This document shows positions 14,839-21,941 of a DNA stretch of 31,877 bases, one piece after another. The notes under the pieces are model-generated. The model made no database searches. It was not told the DNA's origin and saw only the letters and a list, made by a program, of their open reading frames with translations. Each line of letters starts with the position of its first letter. The first letter of the stretch is position 1. The stretch covers positions 1 through 31,877 of the forward strand of contig CALEDW010000106.1 in the NCBI GenBank assembly GCA_937949585.1. Direction: 5' to 3'. A program made the position numbers and the translations under genes. Source of the stretch: an uncultured Acidimicrobiia bacterium (GTDB taxonomy: Bacteria > Actinomycetota > Acidimicrobiia > IMCC26256 > CALEDW01).

Positions 14839-15659
14839 CCCCCGGGCCGGACGGGCCGGGACGCGACGGGCCGGGACGCGACGGGCCGGGACGCGACGGG
14901 CCGGTGGTGCTCAACGGGCCGCGGTGCCCCGTCCGGCGTGGCGACCTCGAGGAGGAGGCGGTTGAGCCGGGCGGCCACCGCCACCCCCGAGACCCCCAGG
15001 TCGGCGAAGGCGCGTTCGACGGCGGCGGCACCGTCGGGATCGGCGATCACGGCGTCGAGGCGGGCGGCCACCTGCTGCGGACTGAGGCCGGGGGCACCCA
15101 GGGCGGCGGCGAACGCGGCGTCGCTCAGGTCGATCACCGTCGGTGGGGCCGGGCGACGGTCCGCTCGCCGGTCCGAGCGATGGGTCGTACTGCCGGATCG
15201 GGGCCAGAGCAGCACCGCGGTGAGCAGCCCGGCCGCGCTGGCCAGCGGCCAGGCCGGGTGCCCGAGGTACCAGCCCAAGGGCAGGCGGGGGCCGCGCACC
15301 ACGCCGATGATCTCCCCGGGCCTCGGGGTCCAGGGGTCGAGGGACAGGTTGGCGTCGCCGCGGGTGAGGAGGCGGCCGTCGTCGGTGCGCCCCACCACCC
15401 GGTGCACGACCGCACCGTCGAGGCCGCGGGGCCGGTAGACGACCACGTCGTTGCGACGGGGCTCCCCTCGCCAGGCGACGAGCAGGTCGCCGGTGCGGTA
15501 GGTCGGACGCATCGAGTTGCCGCCCACCACCACCAGGCGGAGGGGGCCCCCGAACAGCGACGAGGCCGCCACGCCCACCACCGCCAACGTGGCCGTCACG
15601 AGCGCGGTCCGCCCGACGATCCGCAGCGGGAGCCGCAGGCCGGCCGGGGTCCACTTCAT
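14820..15659 (-). CDS. SipW-type signal peptidase I (S26B)
   Basis: A 279-residue membrane peptidase. An N-terminal helix (about 10–32) precedes the catalytic Ser in GNSMRPTYRTGDLLV. Then come NDVVVYRPRG, a His in VVHRVVGRTDDG where bacterial-type enzymes carry Lys, and TRGDANLSLDP. The Ser-His pair places it in the ER/archaeal/SipW subgroup, which often processes dedicated neighbours. A second helix (GWYLGHPAWPLASAAGLLTAVLLW) and a cytoplasmic tail of about 120 residues follow; the tail is long for SipW and ends in RPVAS repeats. The ATG overlaps the stop of the secreted protein gene upstream (ATGA). The stop TGA comes from the antisense of the tRNA-Leu T-loop. Confidence 0.85.
   Translation of the reverse strand: MKWTPAGLRLPLRIVGRTALVTATLAVVGVAASSLFGGPLRLVVVGGNSMRPTYRTGDLLVAWRGEPRRNDVVVYRPRGLDGAVVHRVVGRTDDGRLLTRGDANLSLDPWTPRPGEIIGVVRGPRLPLGWYLGHPAWPLASAAGLLTAVLLWPRSGSTTHRSDRRADRRPAPPTVIDLSDAAFAAALGAPGLSPQQVAARLDAVIADPDGAAAVERAFADLGVSGVAVAARLNRLLLEVATPDGAPRPVEHHRPVASRPVASRPVASRPVRPGGGRGGT
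14851..14904. repeat. Tandem 15-bp repeat, 3.6 copies, encoding RPVAS
   Basis: The unit ACGGGCCGGGACGCG occurs three times exactly (14851–14895), with a partial fourth copy. It encodes repeats of RPVAS at the C-terminus of the signal peptidase on the minus strand and lies just downstream of the tRNA-Leu 3' end. The unit length keeps frame, so copy number can change without disrupting the enzyme core. Confidence 0.93.
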
Positions 15660-16351
15660 GACGCCCACACCCGGAACGGCGCCACGAACGTCCCGGCCGG
15701 GGTGCCGCTCACCCAGAGACCGGCGTGGGTGAGCGGCCCGAAGGTGGTCTGGTCGGCGACCGACAGCGTGTGGGTCAAGGTGAAGGTATTCCAGTGCACC
15801 GTCACGTTCGGCCCGTTCACCACCATCGTCAGGATCCCCGGCGACGTGTTGCCGACCCCGGTGAGGGTGGCCAGCGTGGTGACGCCCCCGCCGATCACGC
15901 GTTGCAGCAGGATCCGCCCGCCCGAGCTGCTGTTCTTCACCGCCCGCAGATAGGTGGCGTCGGTCGGCGACGCCTTGGCCACCACGCCGATCGAGTGCGT
16001 GGCCGGGAAGCTGATCCCCACCCGCACCCGCTGCACCGTCGTACCGGTGGGCAGCGTGGCCCAGCGGTTGGTGCCACCCCCGTTGGTCACCGTCCCGCCG
16101 GAGCGCGTGAAGGTGCCCGATCGGATGGTCCACGGGCCCGGCCCGACGTCCGGGAACGAGCCGCCGAGCGTCCCGGTGCCGCCGAATGCGTGCGACACCA
16201 CCGGTGCCGGTGCACCTGCCGTGGTGGGCCCGGCCGTGGCGAAGAGCTCCGCGGCTGCGAGCCCCCCGGTGCCGGTCGCGTGCGCGGCCAGCACCGGGAC
16301 GCCCGTCAGCACGCACAGCCCGGCCAGACGGGCCGCACGACTCGTGACCAC
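15656..16351 (-). CDS. Secreted protein, probable lectin-like beta-sandwich
   Basis: A 231-residue exported protein. The N-terminus has Arg at 5 and 8 and a hydrophobic core (LAGLCVLTGVPVLAAHATG), so a signal peptide is likely. The rest is rich in Gly, Thr and Val with strand-like runs (TTVQRVRVGISFPA, ATYLRAVKN, TLTHTLSVADQTTFGPLTHAGLWVSGT). This pattern resembles concanavalin-A/laminin-G-like beta-sandwich domains; I do not recognise a specific family. The GTG start is followed by the signal, and the stop overlaps the signal peptidase start. It may be a substrate of that peptidase, which is inferred from operon context only. Confidence 0.75.
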   Translation of the reverse strand: MVTSRAARLAGLCVLTGVPVLAAHATGTGGLAAAELFATAGPTTAGAPAPVVSHAFGGTGTLGGSFPDVGPGPWTIRSGTFTRSGGTVTNGGGTNRWATLPTGTTVQRVRVGISFPATHSIGVVAKASPTDATYLRAVKNSSSGGRILLQRVIGGGVTTLATLTGVGNTSPGILTMVVNGPNVTVHWNTFTLTHTLSVADQTTFGPLTHAGLWVSGTPAGTFVAPFRVWAS

Positions 16352-16369
16352 GACCCAACCGGTCCGGGA

Positions 16370-16786
16370 TCAGCCGGTGATCACCACCGCGGCCCGGGTC
16401 ACGGCCTCGGCGTCGATGCTCGGCGTGAACGTGACGGTCTGGCTTGCGCCGGACACCGTGGCGCTGCCCGAGCCGAGGGCCGCGAAGGTCGAGTCGGCAA
16501 GGGTGATCGAGAGCTGCTGCCCGACGCAGGCCGCGGCGATGCCCGACACGGTGGCCGAGGTCACGTCGTAGCGACCGGCGGCCCCGTTGTAGGCGGTGGT
16601 GTAGGTGAGCGTCACGCCGTCGCCGTCGCAGGCGGCGACGACGGCGGTGTTGGCGCCGAGTTGCTGGGCGCTCAGCCCTCCCAACGACGCGGCGCTCGCC
16701 ACCGAGACGCCGACGATGATCGCGGCGAGAACGGCGAGGAACCGGGCCCGCCGGCGCCGGCGACCCGGGTCGTTGACTGTCGTCAT
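16370..16786 (-). CDS. Small exported protein of the SipW-associated type
   Basis: A 138-residue protein. Five Arg plus RARF precede a hydrophobic stretch (LAVLAAIIVGVSVASAA), then SLGGLSAQQLGANTAVVAACDGDGV. This signal layout, with LGA…VxxCD shortly after it, recurs in small actinobacterial proteins encoded next to SipW peptidases. The mature part is beta-rich with two Cys (about 53 and 87) that could form a disulfide, and it lacks Trp and charged patches. It is the first gene of a three-gene operon with the lectin-like protein and the peptidase. GGAGG lies 9 bases before the ATG. It may be a TasA/camelysin-like surface subunit, but similarity to those is only in layout. Confidence 0.75.
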   Translation of the reverse strand: MTTVNDPGRRRRRARFLAVLAAIIVGVSVASAASLGGLSAQQLGANTAVVAACDGDGVTLTYTTAYNGAAGRYDVTSATVSGIAAACVGQQLSITLADSTFAALGSGSATVSGASQTVTFTPSIDAEAVTRAAVVITG

Positions 16787-16971
16787 CAGGTGCTTCCTCC
16801 TCTTGGGTCCGTGCGCGTGTCGATCCGTGAACGATGAGCACGTCCCTACCCGCCGTGCCGACGCTGCATCGGCAGCGCAGCCGCGATCCTTGAGGGGTTG
16901 TGGGGATGTTTTGGGCGTTCGTGCGAGTCGCCCTGTTGGGGGTGTTCATGCCGCCGGTGGCTCGGGCGCCG
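16787..16971 (-). promoter_or_regulatory. 185-bp leader and promoter region of the SipW operon
   Basis: The gap between the DUF2203 gene (upstream on the same strand) and the small exported protein. A compact hairpin CGCTGC-ATCG-GCAGCG lies at about 16862–16877, and the ribosome site GGAGG sits just before the ATG. I compared the stretch with c-di-GMP and other riboswitch cores and saw no convincing match. No clear -10/-35 pair stands out. Confidence 0.3.
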
Positions 16972-17307
16972 TCACTCCGGGGGTGAGGCGATGGGCCGGC
17001 GCCCGGCGAAGCCGTCCTCGGGCCAGTGCCACCAGCCGATGTCGTCCTCGTCGACCAGCCAGCACAGGTGGTAGAGGCGTCCCGAGGGGCTCCGGGCGGG
17101 GAAGTCGACGAGCCCACGTCCGACATCGCGCAGGATCACCCCCTGTGCGTGCAGCTGCTCGACCAGCGCCCGGAACCGGCGGGCCCGGGCCTCCCGGTCG
17201 CCGTTGGGGGTAGGGCCGGCACCGGCGGCGACGTCGCGGGCCGCCCGGACGAGGTCACGCACCCGGGTCCGGGCCCCGCGGGCCTCCTCCAGGGTCCAGA
17301 TCCGCAT
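16972..17307 (-). CDS. DUF2203 family protein
   Basis: A 111-residue cytoplasmic protein of unknown role. It opens with MRIWTLEEARGARTRVRDLV, a helical half, and ends in the family pattern: GLVDFPARSPSGRLYHLCWLVDEDDIGWWHWPEDGFAGRRPI. This matches DUF2203 in length and motif order; the family has no firm function. The ATG start is supported by the family N-terminus. It is divergent from the carboxymuconolactone-decarboxylase-like gene, with 83 bases between them. Confidence 0.85.
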   Translation of the reverse strand: MRIWTLEEARGARTRVRDLVRAARDVAAGAGPTPNGDREARARRFRALVEQLHAQGVILRDVGRGLVDFPARSPSGRLYHLCWLVDEDDIGWWHWPEDGFAGRRPIASPPE

Positions 17308-17390
17308 CCGGCCCGACGCTACCCGGGCGCGCGACGCTGGGCCCCGGCGCCGACGACGGCGACGAGCGCCGCAACGAGAGGGGGAACGGC

Positions 17391-18023
17391 ATGCCCAGGT
17401 TGCGCCAGGTGTCCCGAGACGAAGCGACCTCCGAGGTGGTGCGCAGCACCTACCGGCTGCTGTTCGGCGACCGCGACCCGGTGCGGGAGCCGGGGACCAA
17501 CACCGGCACCCCCGGCGACTGGTGGACGGTGTTCGCCCTGGTGCCCGACGTGCTCAAGCACTCGATCGACGGGTTCCTGCTGTACCACAGCCCGGAGCGG
17601 GTGCTCGATGCGCGCCTGCGGGAGCTCGGGCAGGCCCGGGTCGGCTGGGCGTGCGGGAGCCGGTTCGTGTACTCCCAGCACTGCAAGTCGATGCGGGAGC
17701 TCGGCATGACCGAGGACCAGATCGAAGGGGTGGCGCACTGGCCGGCCGCCGGGTGCTTCGACGAGGTGGAACGGCTGGTGCTGGCCTACACCGACTGTCT
17801 CGCCTTCGACCACGGTCGGGTGCCCGACGGGCTGTTCGAGGCGTTGCGCCGCCACCTGAGCGACGAGGCGATCCTCGAGCTCACCTATGTGACCGCGATG
17901 TACCTCATGCACGCCGTGATGTCCCGGGCCTTGCGCACCGAGTTCGACGACCTCCCCGAGCCGGTGGTGGAGATCCCCGGTCCCGAGGGAGCCGCCCCGT
18001 GGGACGTGATCCGGGGGCGTTGA
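17391..18023 (+). CDS. Carboxymuconolactone decarboxylase/AhpD-like protein
   Basis: A 210-residue, mostly helical protein of the CMD/AhpD superfamily. The core motif region is ELGQARVGWACGSRFVYSQHCKSMRELGMTEDQIEGV, with two Cys 12 residues apart rather than the CxxC of true AhpD, and a His before the second Cys. A second conserved block is ERLVLAYTDCLAFDHGRVPDGLFEALRRHLSDEAILELTYVTAMY. The superfamily includes gamma-carboxymuconolactone decarboxylases and peroxidase-linked reductases; the Cys spacing argues against AhpD-type disulfide chemistry. The ATG follows GAGGGGG by six bases. Nearby genes give no pathway hint. Confidence 0.85.
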   Translation: MPRLRQVSRDEATSEVVRSTYRLLFGDRDPVREPGTNTGTPGDWWTVFALVPDVLKHSIDGFLLYHSPERVLDARLRELGQARVGWACGSRFVYSQHCKSMRELGMTEDQIEGVAHWPAAGCFDEVERLVLAYTDCLAFDHGRVPDGLFEALRRHLSDEAILELTYVTAMYLMHAVMSRALRTEFDDLPEPVVEIPGPEGAAPWDVIRGR

Positions 18024-18046
18024 ACGCGAGGCGAACCGCGGGCAGC

Positions 18047-18069
18047 TACTACTACGCTATGTCGTAGTA
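18047..18069. promoter_or_regulatory. BlaI/MecI-type operator, site 1
   Basis: TACTACTAC-N5-GTCGTAGTA, a near-perfect inverted repeat (8 of 9 pairs), ending 6 bases before the SHOCT gene ATG. Its core CTACTAC-N5-GTCGTAG matches site 2 in front of the BlaI gene (CTACGAC-N5-GTCGTAG) in sequence and spacing. It overlaps the possible -10 TACGCT (18053–18058), so binding should block transcription. Confidence 0.75.
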
Positions 18070-18075
18070 CGCGGC

Positions 18076-18318
18076 ATGGGGACGGAGATGCGGATGATGT
18101 GCTGGGCCGGAACCGGGGGTTGGGGGGCGTGGGCGGGAATCGCGGCGGCGATCGCGGTCTCCTGGGGGTTGGCGGCGTCGGCGGTGCTCGCCGGGCTGCG
18201 CTGGGCGACCCGGCGATCTGCGTACGACGGTGTGGAGCGACTGATCGCCGAACGTGCCGCCCGCGGCGACCTCACCCCGGAGGAGTACGAGGCGCTGCGC
18301 CGGGTGCTGCGATCGTGA
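18076..18318 (+). CDS. SHOCT-domain small membrane protein
   Basis: An 80-residue protein. One hydrophobic helix (about 16–42, WGAWAGIAAAIAVSWGLAASAVLAGL) is followed by basic residues and a C-terminal SHOCT motif (AERAARGDLTPEEYEALRRVL). SHOCT segments are short helical tails found on many small membrane proteins, probably for oligomer contact. The start is uncertain: ATG codons at 18076, 18088, 18094 and 18097 are in frame, and GGACGGAG suits the later ones. A BlaI-type operator lies directly upstream, so this gene is probably repressed by the BlaI-like protein encoded at 19234–19716. It converges with the M56 peptidase gene. Confidence 0.8.
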   Translation: MGTEMRMMCWAGTGGWGAWAGIAAAIAVSWGLAASAVLAGLRWATRRSAYDGVERLIAERAARGDLTPEEYEALRRVLRS

Positions 18319-18349
18319 GCGGGAAGGGAGGGACCGGGCGCGCCGCCGC

Positions 18350-19237
18350 TCACAGGTGGCAGGCGTGGCGGAGGAACACCGCCAGGTGGTGCGCCTGCGC
18401 GACGGCCCCGCAGATGGCGGCGGTTCCGGTCAGGGCGACGAGGCCGCTGCCGGTGGCGCCCGCCCGGGACCGGTGGGGTCGCAGCAGTGCCTCCACCCGG
18501 GTGATCGTCTCACCCCCCGAGGCCGCCAGGGCCGCAGCGGTCACCCTGCGCTCCGCCCCGATCACCGCGACCTTCGCGATGGTCCGGGCCACGAGGCGGC
18601 GTGACCCGACCTGGTGGGCGGCGAGCTCGTCGGCCCACCGCTCGGTGCACAGGCGCACCCGCCGGGCGAGGGGGCGAAGGGCGGGAATCGACGCGGCCAG
18701 CAGCTCGGCGGCGTACACGTACCGGTGGTGCCGGTGAACCAAGTGGGCCTGCTCGTGCGCGATCACCACGGCGCGCTCGCCGGGTCGGAGCGCCGCGACG
18801 AGTGCGCTCCCGAGCACGATGCCGCCGGGGCGTCCAGGAACCGCCAGCGCCACCGCCTCGCTCGTCGCCTCTACGCGCAGCCCGGTCACATGGCGCAGAG
18901 CTCGCCGGTCGCGATACACCCGGGCCCCGTAGACGACGGCGCGGGCGACGGCGAGCACGAGCACGAGCGCCGCCGCCACGCCGGCCATCGCCGAGGATCC
19001 GTGCCCACCCCCCGCGAAGGACGGGCACCAGGGGAGGAGGTCGGCGACCACGGCCACCTGCGAGGCGCCGGCGAGCGTCACCAGCACGAGCGCTGCGAGC
19101 ACCGCCGTGCCGGCCAGCACCGTGATCCCGGCGAGGACACGTGTCGCGTGCCGGGGAGGGACGACGCGGTGTACCACCAGCCCTCCGACGGCTGCGATCA
19201 CGGTGGCGGCGAGAGGCGTGACCAGCGTCGTGTTCAC
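18350..19237 (-). CDS. M56/M48-type membrane metallopeptidase (BlaR1-like core)
   Basis: A 295-residue membrane peptidase with three or four N-terminal helices. The zinc motif HEQAH (161–165) is followed by LVHRHH, and ERWADELAA (199 onward) supplies the third ligand Glu. This is the BlaR1/MecR1 protease core. The penicillin-binding sensor domain of true BlaR1 is absent: only about 90 residues with a weak helix follow. The GTG overlaps the BlaI stop (GTGA), the usual BlaI–M56 pairing, in which the peptidase inactivates the repressor upon a signal. What it senses here is unknown. Confidence 0.88.
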   Translation of the reverse strand: MNTTLVTPLAATVIAAVGGLVVHRVVPPRHATRVLAGITVLAGTAVLAALVLVTLAGASQVAVVADLLPWCPSFAGGGHGSSAMAGVAAALVLVLAVARAVVYGARVYRDRRALRHVTGLRVEATSEAVALAVPGRPGGIVLGSALVAALRPGERAVVIAHEQAHLVHRHHRYVYAAELLAASIPALRPLARRVRLCTERWADELAAHQVGSRRLVARTIAKVAVIGAERRVTAAALAASGGETITRVEALLRPHRSRAGATGSGLVALTGTAAICGAVAQAHHLAVFLRHACHL

Positions 19238-19716
19238 GGGTCGAGCCCGTCGAGGATCGCCCGGAGGGCGCGCACCTCGCGCGGCGACAGCTCACCGACG
19301 AACCGGTTCATGGTGGCGACCCGGTCGGACGACGCCTCCAGCACCGTGTGCATGCGCGTCGCGGCGAGGTCCGCCTCGCTCATCGTGGCCCGGTAGTGGA
19401 AGGCGCGTCCGATCCGGTCGCGCGTGACGAGCCCCTTGCGCCGGAGACGGGTGAGGATGGTGGTCACGGTCGTGTAGGCGAGGTCGGAGCCCAGGCGTTC
19501 CGTCACCTGTGCCGGTGACAGCGGTCGGTCGGCTCGCCAGAGGATGCCGAGCACCTCGGCCTCCAGCGCGCCGGTCGGCCGCCGGGCAGGTTCCCGCGAG
19601 CTGCTGATCGTGCCGTCCCCCGGTCGGATCGGCGTTTCGGCGACCGTGGAGACTATGCTACGACAGCACGTCGTAGAAAGTCGACCGCCACCTCCTGTCC
19701 CCGTCGCCTCGCCCAC
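19234..19716 (-). CDS. BlaI/MecI family transcriptional repressor
   Basis: A winged-helix repressor: LEAEVLGILWRADRPLSPAQVTERLG, then AYTTVTTILTRLRRKGLVTRDRIGRAFHYRA, then a dimerisation helix region ending REVRALRAILDGLDP. BlaI proteins repress beta-lactamase, efflux or envelope genes until cleaved via an M56 peptidase. The start is unclear. GTG at 19716 is the only ATG/GTG/TTG before the fold, but it lies upstream of the operator and the likely -10 (TAGCAT, 19660–19655). The next canonical one, GTG at 19554, would cut helix 1. ACG 19611 or ATC 19608, just after GGGGGACGGC, would give a normal-sized protein of about 125 residues. The coordinates given use the outer start. Confidence 0.85.
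   Translation of the reverse strand: MGEATGTGGGGRLSTTCCRSIVSTVAETPIRPGDGTISSSREPARRPTGALEAEVLGILWRADRPLSPAQVTERLGSDLAYTTVTTILTRLRRKGLVTRDRIGRAFHYRATMSEADLAATRMHTVLEASSDRVATMNRFVGELSPREVRALRAILDGLDP
19658..19676. promoter_or_regulatory. BlaI/MecI-type operator, site 2
   Basis: CTACGAC-AGCAC-GTCGTAG is a perfect 7-bp inverted repeat with a 5-bp centre. It overlaps ATGCTA (19655–19660), which can serve as a -10 in both directions (TATGCT on plus, TAGCAT on minus). It lies between the BlaI gene and the divergent M23 peptidase gene and so may control both. Confidence 0.78.
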
Positions 19717-19725
19717 AGGAGAGCC

Positions 19726-20889
19726 GTGCACGACCCCCTCCCCCTCCGGCGGCGTCCGCACGCCGGGATCGCCGTACTGCTGGCCGTCGCCGCGTTGCTG
19801 GTGGTCCCGACGCCCGCCGGCCACGCCGATCCGGTGGACACGGCACGCACCCGCCTCGCCGCCGCCCGGGAGGCCCGCGCCGCCGCCCAACGCGCCGCCG
19901 ACGCGGCGGCGGCACGCTACGCGCGCCTCGAGGCCGAACGGGCGGTGGTGGCCGACGGCATCGCGGCCACGCGGCGGCGCGTCGACGCCGAACGGAAGCG
20001 GTACGAGCAGCTGCGGGCGCTGGTGGCGGCGCGCGCCGTGGAGGCGTACAAGAGCAGTGGCCGGCGGGTGCCGTTCGTCGGCGAGCTCGACGTCGCCGAC
20101 GCGGGCGACCTGATCCGGCGCCGGAGCTACCTCGTCTACGCCAACGACCGCGGGATGAGCGAGGCGGAGGCGGCCCGGGCGGCCCGGGAGGACCTCGAGG
20201 CATCGCTGGCCGAGCTCGAAGCGGCCCGGGAGCGTCTCGACGCCCTGGCCGCCGAGGCCCGCCGGCAGGCACAGCGGATCACCGGCCAGCTGAGCGTCGC
20301 GCAGCAAGCGGAACGCCGGGCGGAGGAGGCACTGGCCGCCGCCGAAGCCGCCCGCCGGGCCGAGGACGAACGCCGCCGCCGGGCGAACCTCCCCGGAACG
20401 GGTCCGCCGCCCGGACCGGGACCGGCGCCGCCCGGCCCCGGACCGGCGCCGCCCGGCCCGGTGCGACCGCCGTCCCCACCGCCCGGCCCCCCGTCGCCAC
20501 CGCGGGCCGGGCTCGTCTGCCCGGTGCGCGGACCGATCTCGTTCACCGACGACTACGGGGCGAGTCGCCCCGGCGGGGCCTGGCACCAAGGGATCGACAT
20601 CTTCGGGCCCCGGGGGGCACCGAACGTGGCGGTGGTCTCCGGGCGGATCACCCAGAAGTGGGGGCCCCGCCAGGGCAACGGTGTGCACCTGTGGGGCGAC
20701 GACGGACGCCTCTACTACTACTTTCACCTCGACGCCTACGCCGGTGGGCCGCGACGGGTGGCCCAGGGCGAGGTGATCGGCTTCATGGGCGACACCGGTT
20801 CGACCGGGGCGGTGCACACCCACTTCGAGATCCGTCCCGGGGGAGGCGCCCCGATCAACCCCTACCCCACGCTCCGGGCGATCTGCTGA
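19726..20889 (+). CDS. M23 family peptidoglycan endopeptidase with coiled coil
   Basis: A 387-residue secreted protein. A signal peptide (about 1–34, cut near GHADP) leads to a long Ala/Arg/Glu-rich coiled coil (about 35–225), a Pro/Gly linker (GPGPAPPGPG units) and a C-terminal LytM/M23 domain (about 262–387). Zinc and catalytic motifs are HQGIDIFGP (HxxxD), YYYFHLDAY and HTHFEI (HxH), so the site looks complete. The coiled coil resembles EnvC or PcsB-like regulators that are switched on by a membrane partner. GTG at 19726 follows AGGAGAG. A BlaI-type operator upstream suggests control by the adjacent repressor. Confidence 0.9.
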   Translation: MHDPLPLRRRPHAGIAVLLAVAALLVVPTPAGHADPVDTARTRLAAAREARAAAQRAADAAAARYARLEAERAVVADGIAATRRRVDAERKRYEQLRALVAARAVEAYKSSGRRVPFVGELDVADAGDLIRRRSYLVYANDRGMSEAEAARAAREDLEASLAELEAARERLDALAAEARRQAQRITGQLSVAQQAERRAEEALAAAEAARRAEDERRRRANLPGTGPPPGPGPAPPGPGPAPPGPVRPPSPPPGPPSPPRAGLVCPVRGPISFTDDYGASRPGGAWHQGIDIFGPRGAPNVAVVSGRITQKWGPRQGNGVHLWGDDGRLYYYFHLDAYAGGPRRVAQGEVIGFMGDTGSTGAVHTHFEIRPGGGAPINPYPTLRAIC

Positions 20890-20910
20890 GCGTGCCGACC
20901 GGGTGGAGGC

Positions 20911-21750
20911 TCAACCGGCCCGCACGGCCCGGGCGAAGGCCTCCACCCGGTCCCGGCCCTGGCTCGGCCAGCCGCAGATGAGCTCGGTGAACCCGATCCG
21001 CCGCCAGGTGTCCACGGCGCGGCGGGCGGCGTCGACGCCGTCCTCGAGCGAGATCGACGTGGCCCGTCGGATCGACGCCGGATCCCGCCCGGCCGCCTCT
21101 GCGAGCGCCGAGAGCCGCTGCGACTTCGGACCGAGGACCTCCGGCGGGCCGAACGAGTGCCAGACGTCGGCGTGGCGCGCCGCCAGCGGCAGCATCCTCC
21201 GTTCCCCGGCGGCACCGATCCAGAGCGGCGGGTGCGGCTGCTGCACCGGCCGGGGTCGCAACGTGGCGTCCCGGAGGTGCAGGTGGCGTCCTTCGAAGTC
21301 GAACCCGTCGGTGGTGAGCAGGCCCCGAAGCACCTGCACGGCCTCCTCGAAGCGGTCGATGCGCTCGGCGGTCGGGGGGAACGGGATCCCGAGCCGGCGG
21401 TGCTCCTCCTCGAACCACGCCGCGCCGTAGGCGAGCTCGAGGCGTCCACCCGAGACGTGGTCGACGGTGATCGCCTCGGCGGCGAACACCGACGGGTGCC
21501 GGTAGGTCATCCCGGTGACCAGCAGCCCGAGGCGCACCCGGGAGGTCGAGGCCGCCCAGGCGGCGAGGGTGGTCATCCCTTCGAAGCACTCCCCGGGTCC
21601 CTCCCCGTACATCGGCTGGAAGTGGTCGAAGCCCCACACGCCGTCGAACCCGAGCTCCTCGGCGAAACGGACCCGGGCCAGGACCTCCGACCAGGGCATG
21701 CGCTGCTGGGCGACGTCGAGGCCGAAGCGAACGGGGGGATCGGTGTCCAC
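20911..21750 (-). CDS. LLM-class oxidoreductase, probably F420-dependent
   Basis: A 279-residue TIM-barrel protein of the luciferase-like monooxygenase family. Landmarks are VRFGLDVAQQRMPWSEVLARVRFAEELGFDGVWGFDH, VRLGLLVTGMTYRHPSVFAAEAITVDHVSGGRLELAYGAAW, and PPLWIGAAGERRMLPLAARHADVWHSFG. The AYGAAWFEEEHRRLGIPF segment is typical of the actinobacterial F420-dependent group. The substrate cannot be inferred. The start is GTG at 21750. The gene stands alone, converging with the M23 gene (21 bases apart) and divergent from the mrp operon. Confidence 0.9.
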   Translation of the reverse strand: MDTDPPVRFGLDVAQQRMPWSEVLARVRFAEELGFDGVWGFDHFQPMYGEGPGECFEGMTTLAAWAASTSRVRLGLLVTGMTYRHPSVFAAEAITVDHVSGGRLELAYGAAWFEEEHRRLGIPFPPTAERIDRFEEAVQVLRGLLTTDGFDFEGRHLHLRDATLRPRPVQQPHPPLWIGAAGERRMLPLAARHADVWHSFGPPEVLGPKSQRLSALAEAAGRDPASIRRATSISLEDGVDAARRAVDTWRRIGFTELICGWPSQGRDRVEAFARAVRAG

Positions 21751-21843
21751 CCCAGGGGTCTAGCACCGATGCGACCGTCGGCGAGGCGCGCCCGCCGCGG
21801 CGCGCCGCTGTTTCCACCGGGTGCGGGTCCACCGCCCTAGCAT

Positions 21844-21941
21844 CGCCGGGTTGCCCCGGCGGCCCGGTCGGTGGGGCATGGTGTGCCGGGAAGCCTGGTC
21901 GGCGCCGCAGGAACCCCACGGAACGGAGCTCGCAGACCACG
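21844..21941 (+). ncRNA. Structured leader of the mrp operon, candidate cation riboswitch
   Basis: The leader just before mrpA contains a perfect hairpin CGCCGGG-TTGC-CCCGGCG (21844–21861). Then GTGGGG (21871–21876) can pair with CCCCAC (21914–21919) to enclose GCCGGGAAGCCTGGTCGGC (21885–21903), itself a small stem-loop (GCCG/CGGC). The segment is followed by ACGGAACGGAGC. From memory this resembles the nhaA-I RNA class, reported to sense Li+ upstream of cation/proton antiporters. The match is not verified, and other structured leaders are possible. Confidence 0.45.

Noticed and set aside
14755..14905. tRNA-Leu as an integration site of a mobile element
   Set aside because: No integrase or transposase lies nearby, and I saw no second copy of the tRNA 3' end. 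The adjacent 15-bp repeats belong to the peptidase coding sequence.
16787..16971. c-di-GMP or other riboswitch before the SipW operon
   Set aside because: There is one hairpin, but no conserved core of a riboswitch class that I could recognise.
14820..17126. A 768-codon minus-strand gene covering the whole SipW region
   Set aside because: Only its last 279 codons look like protein. The upstream part is the shadow of the two secreted-protein genes and the DUF2203 gene.
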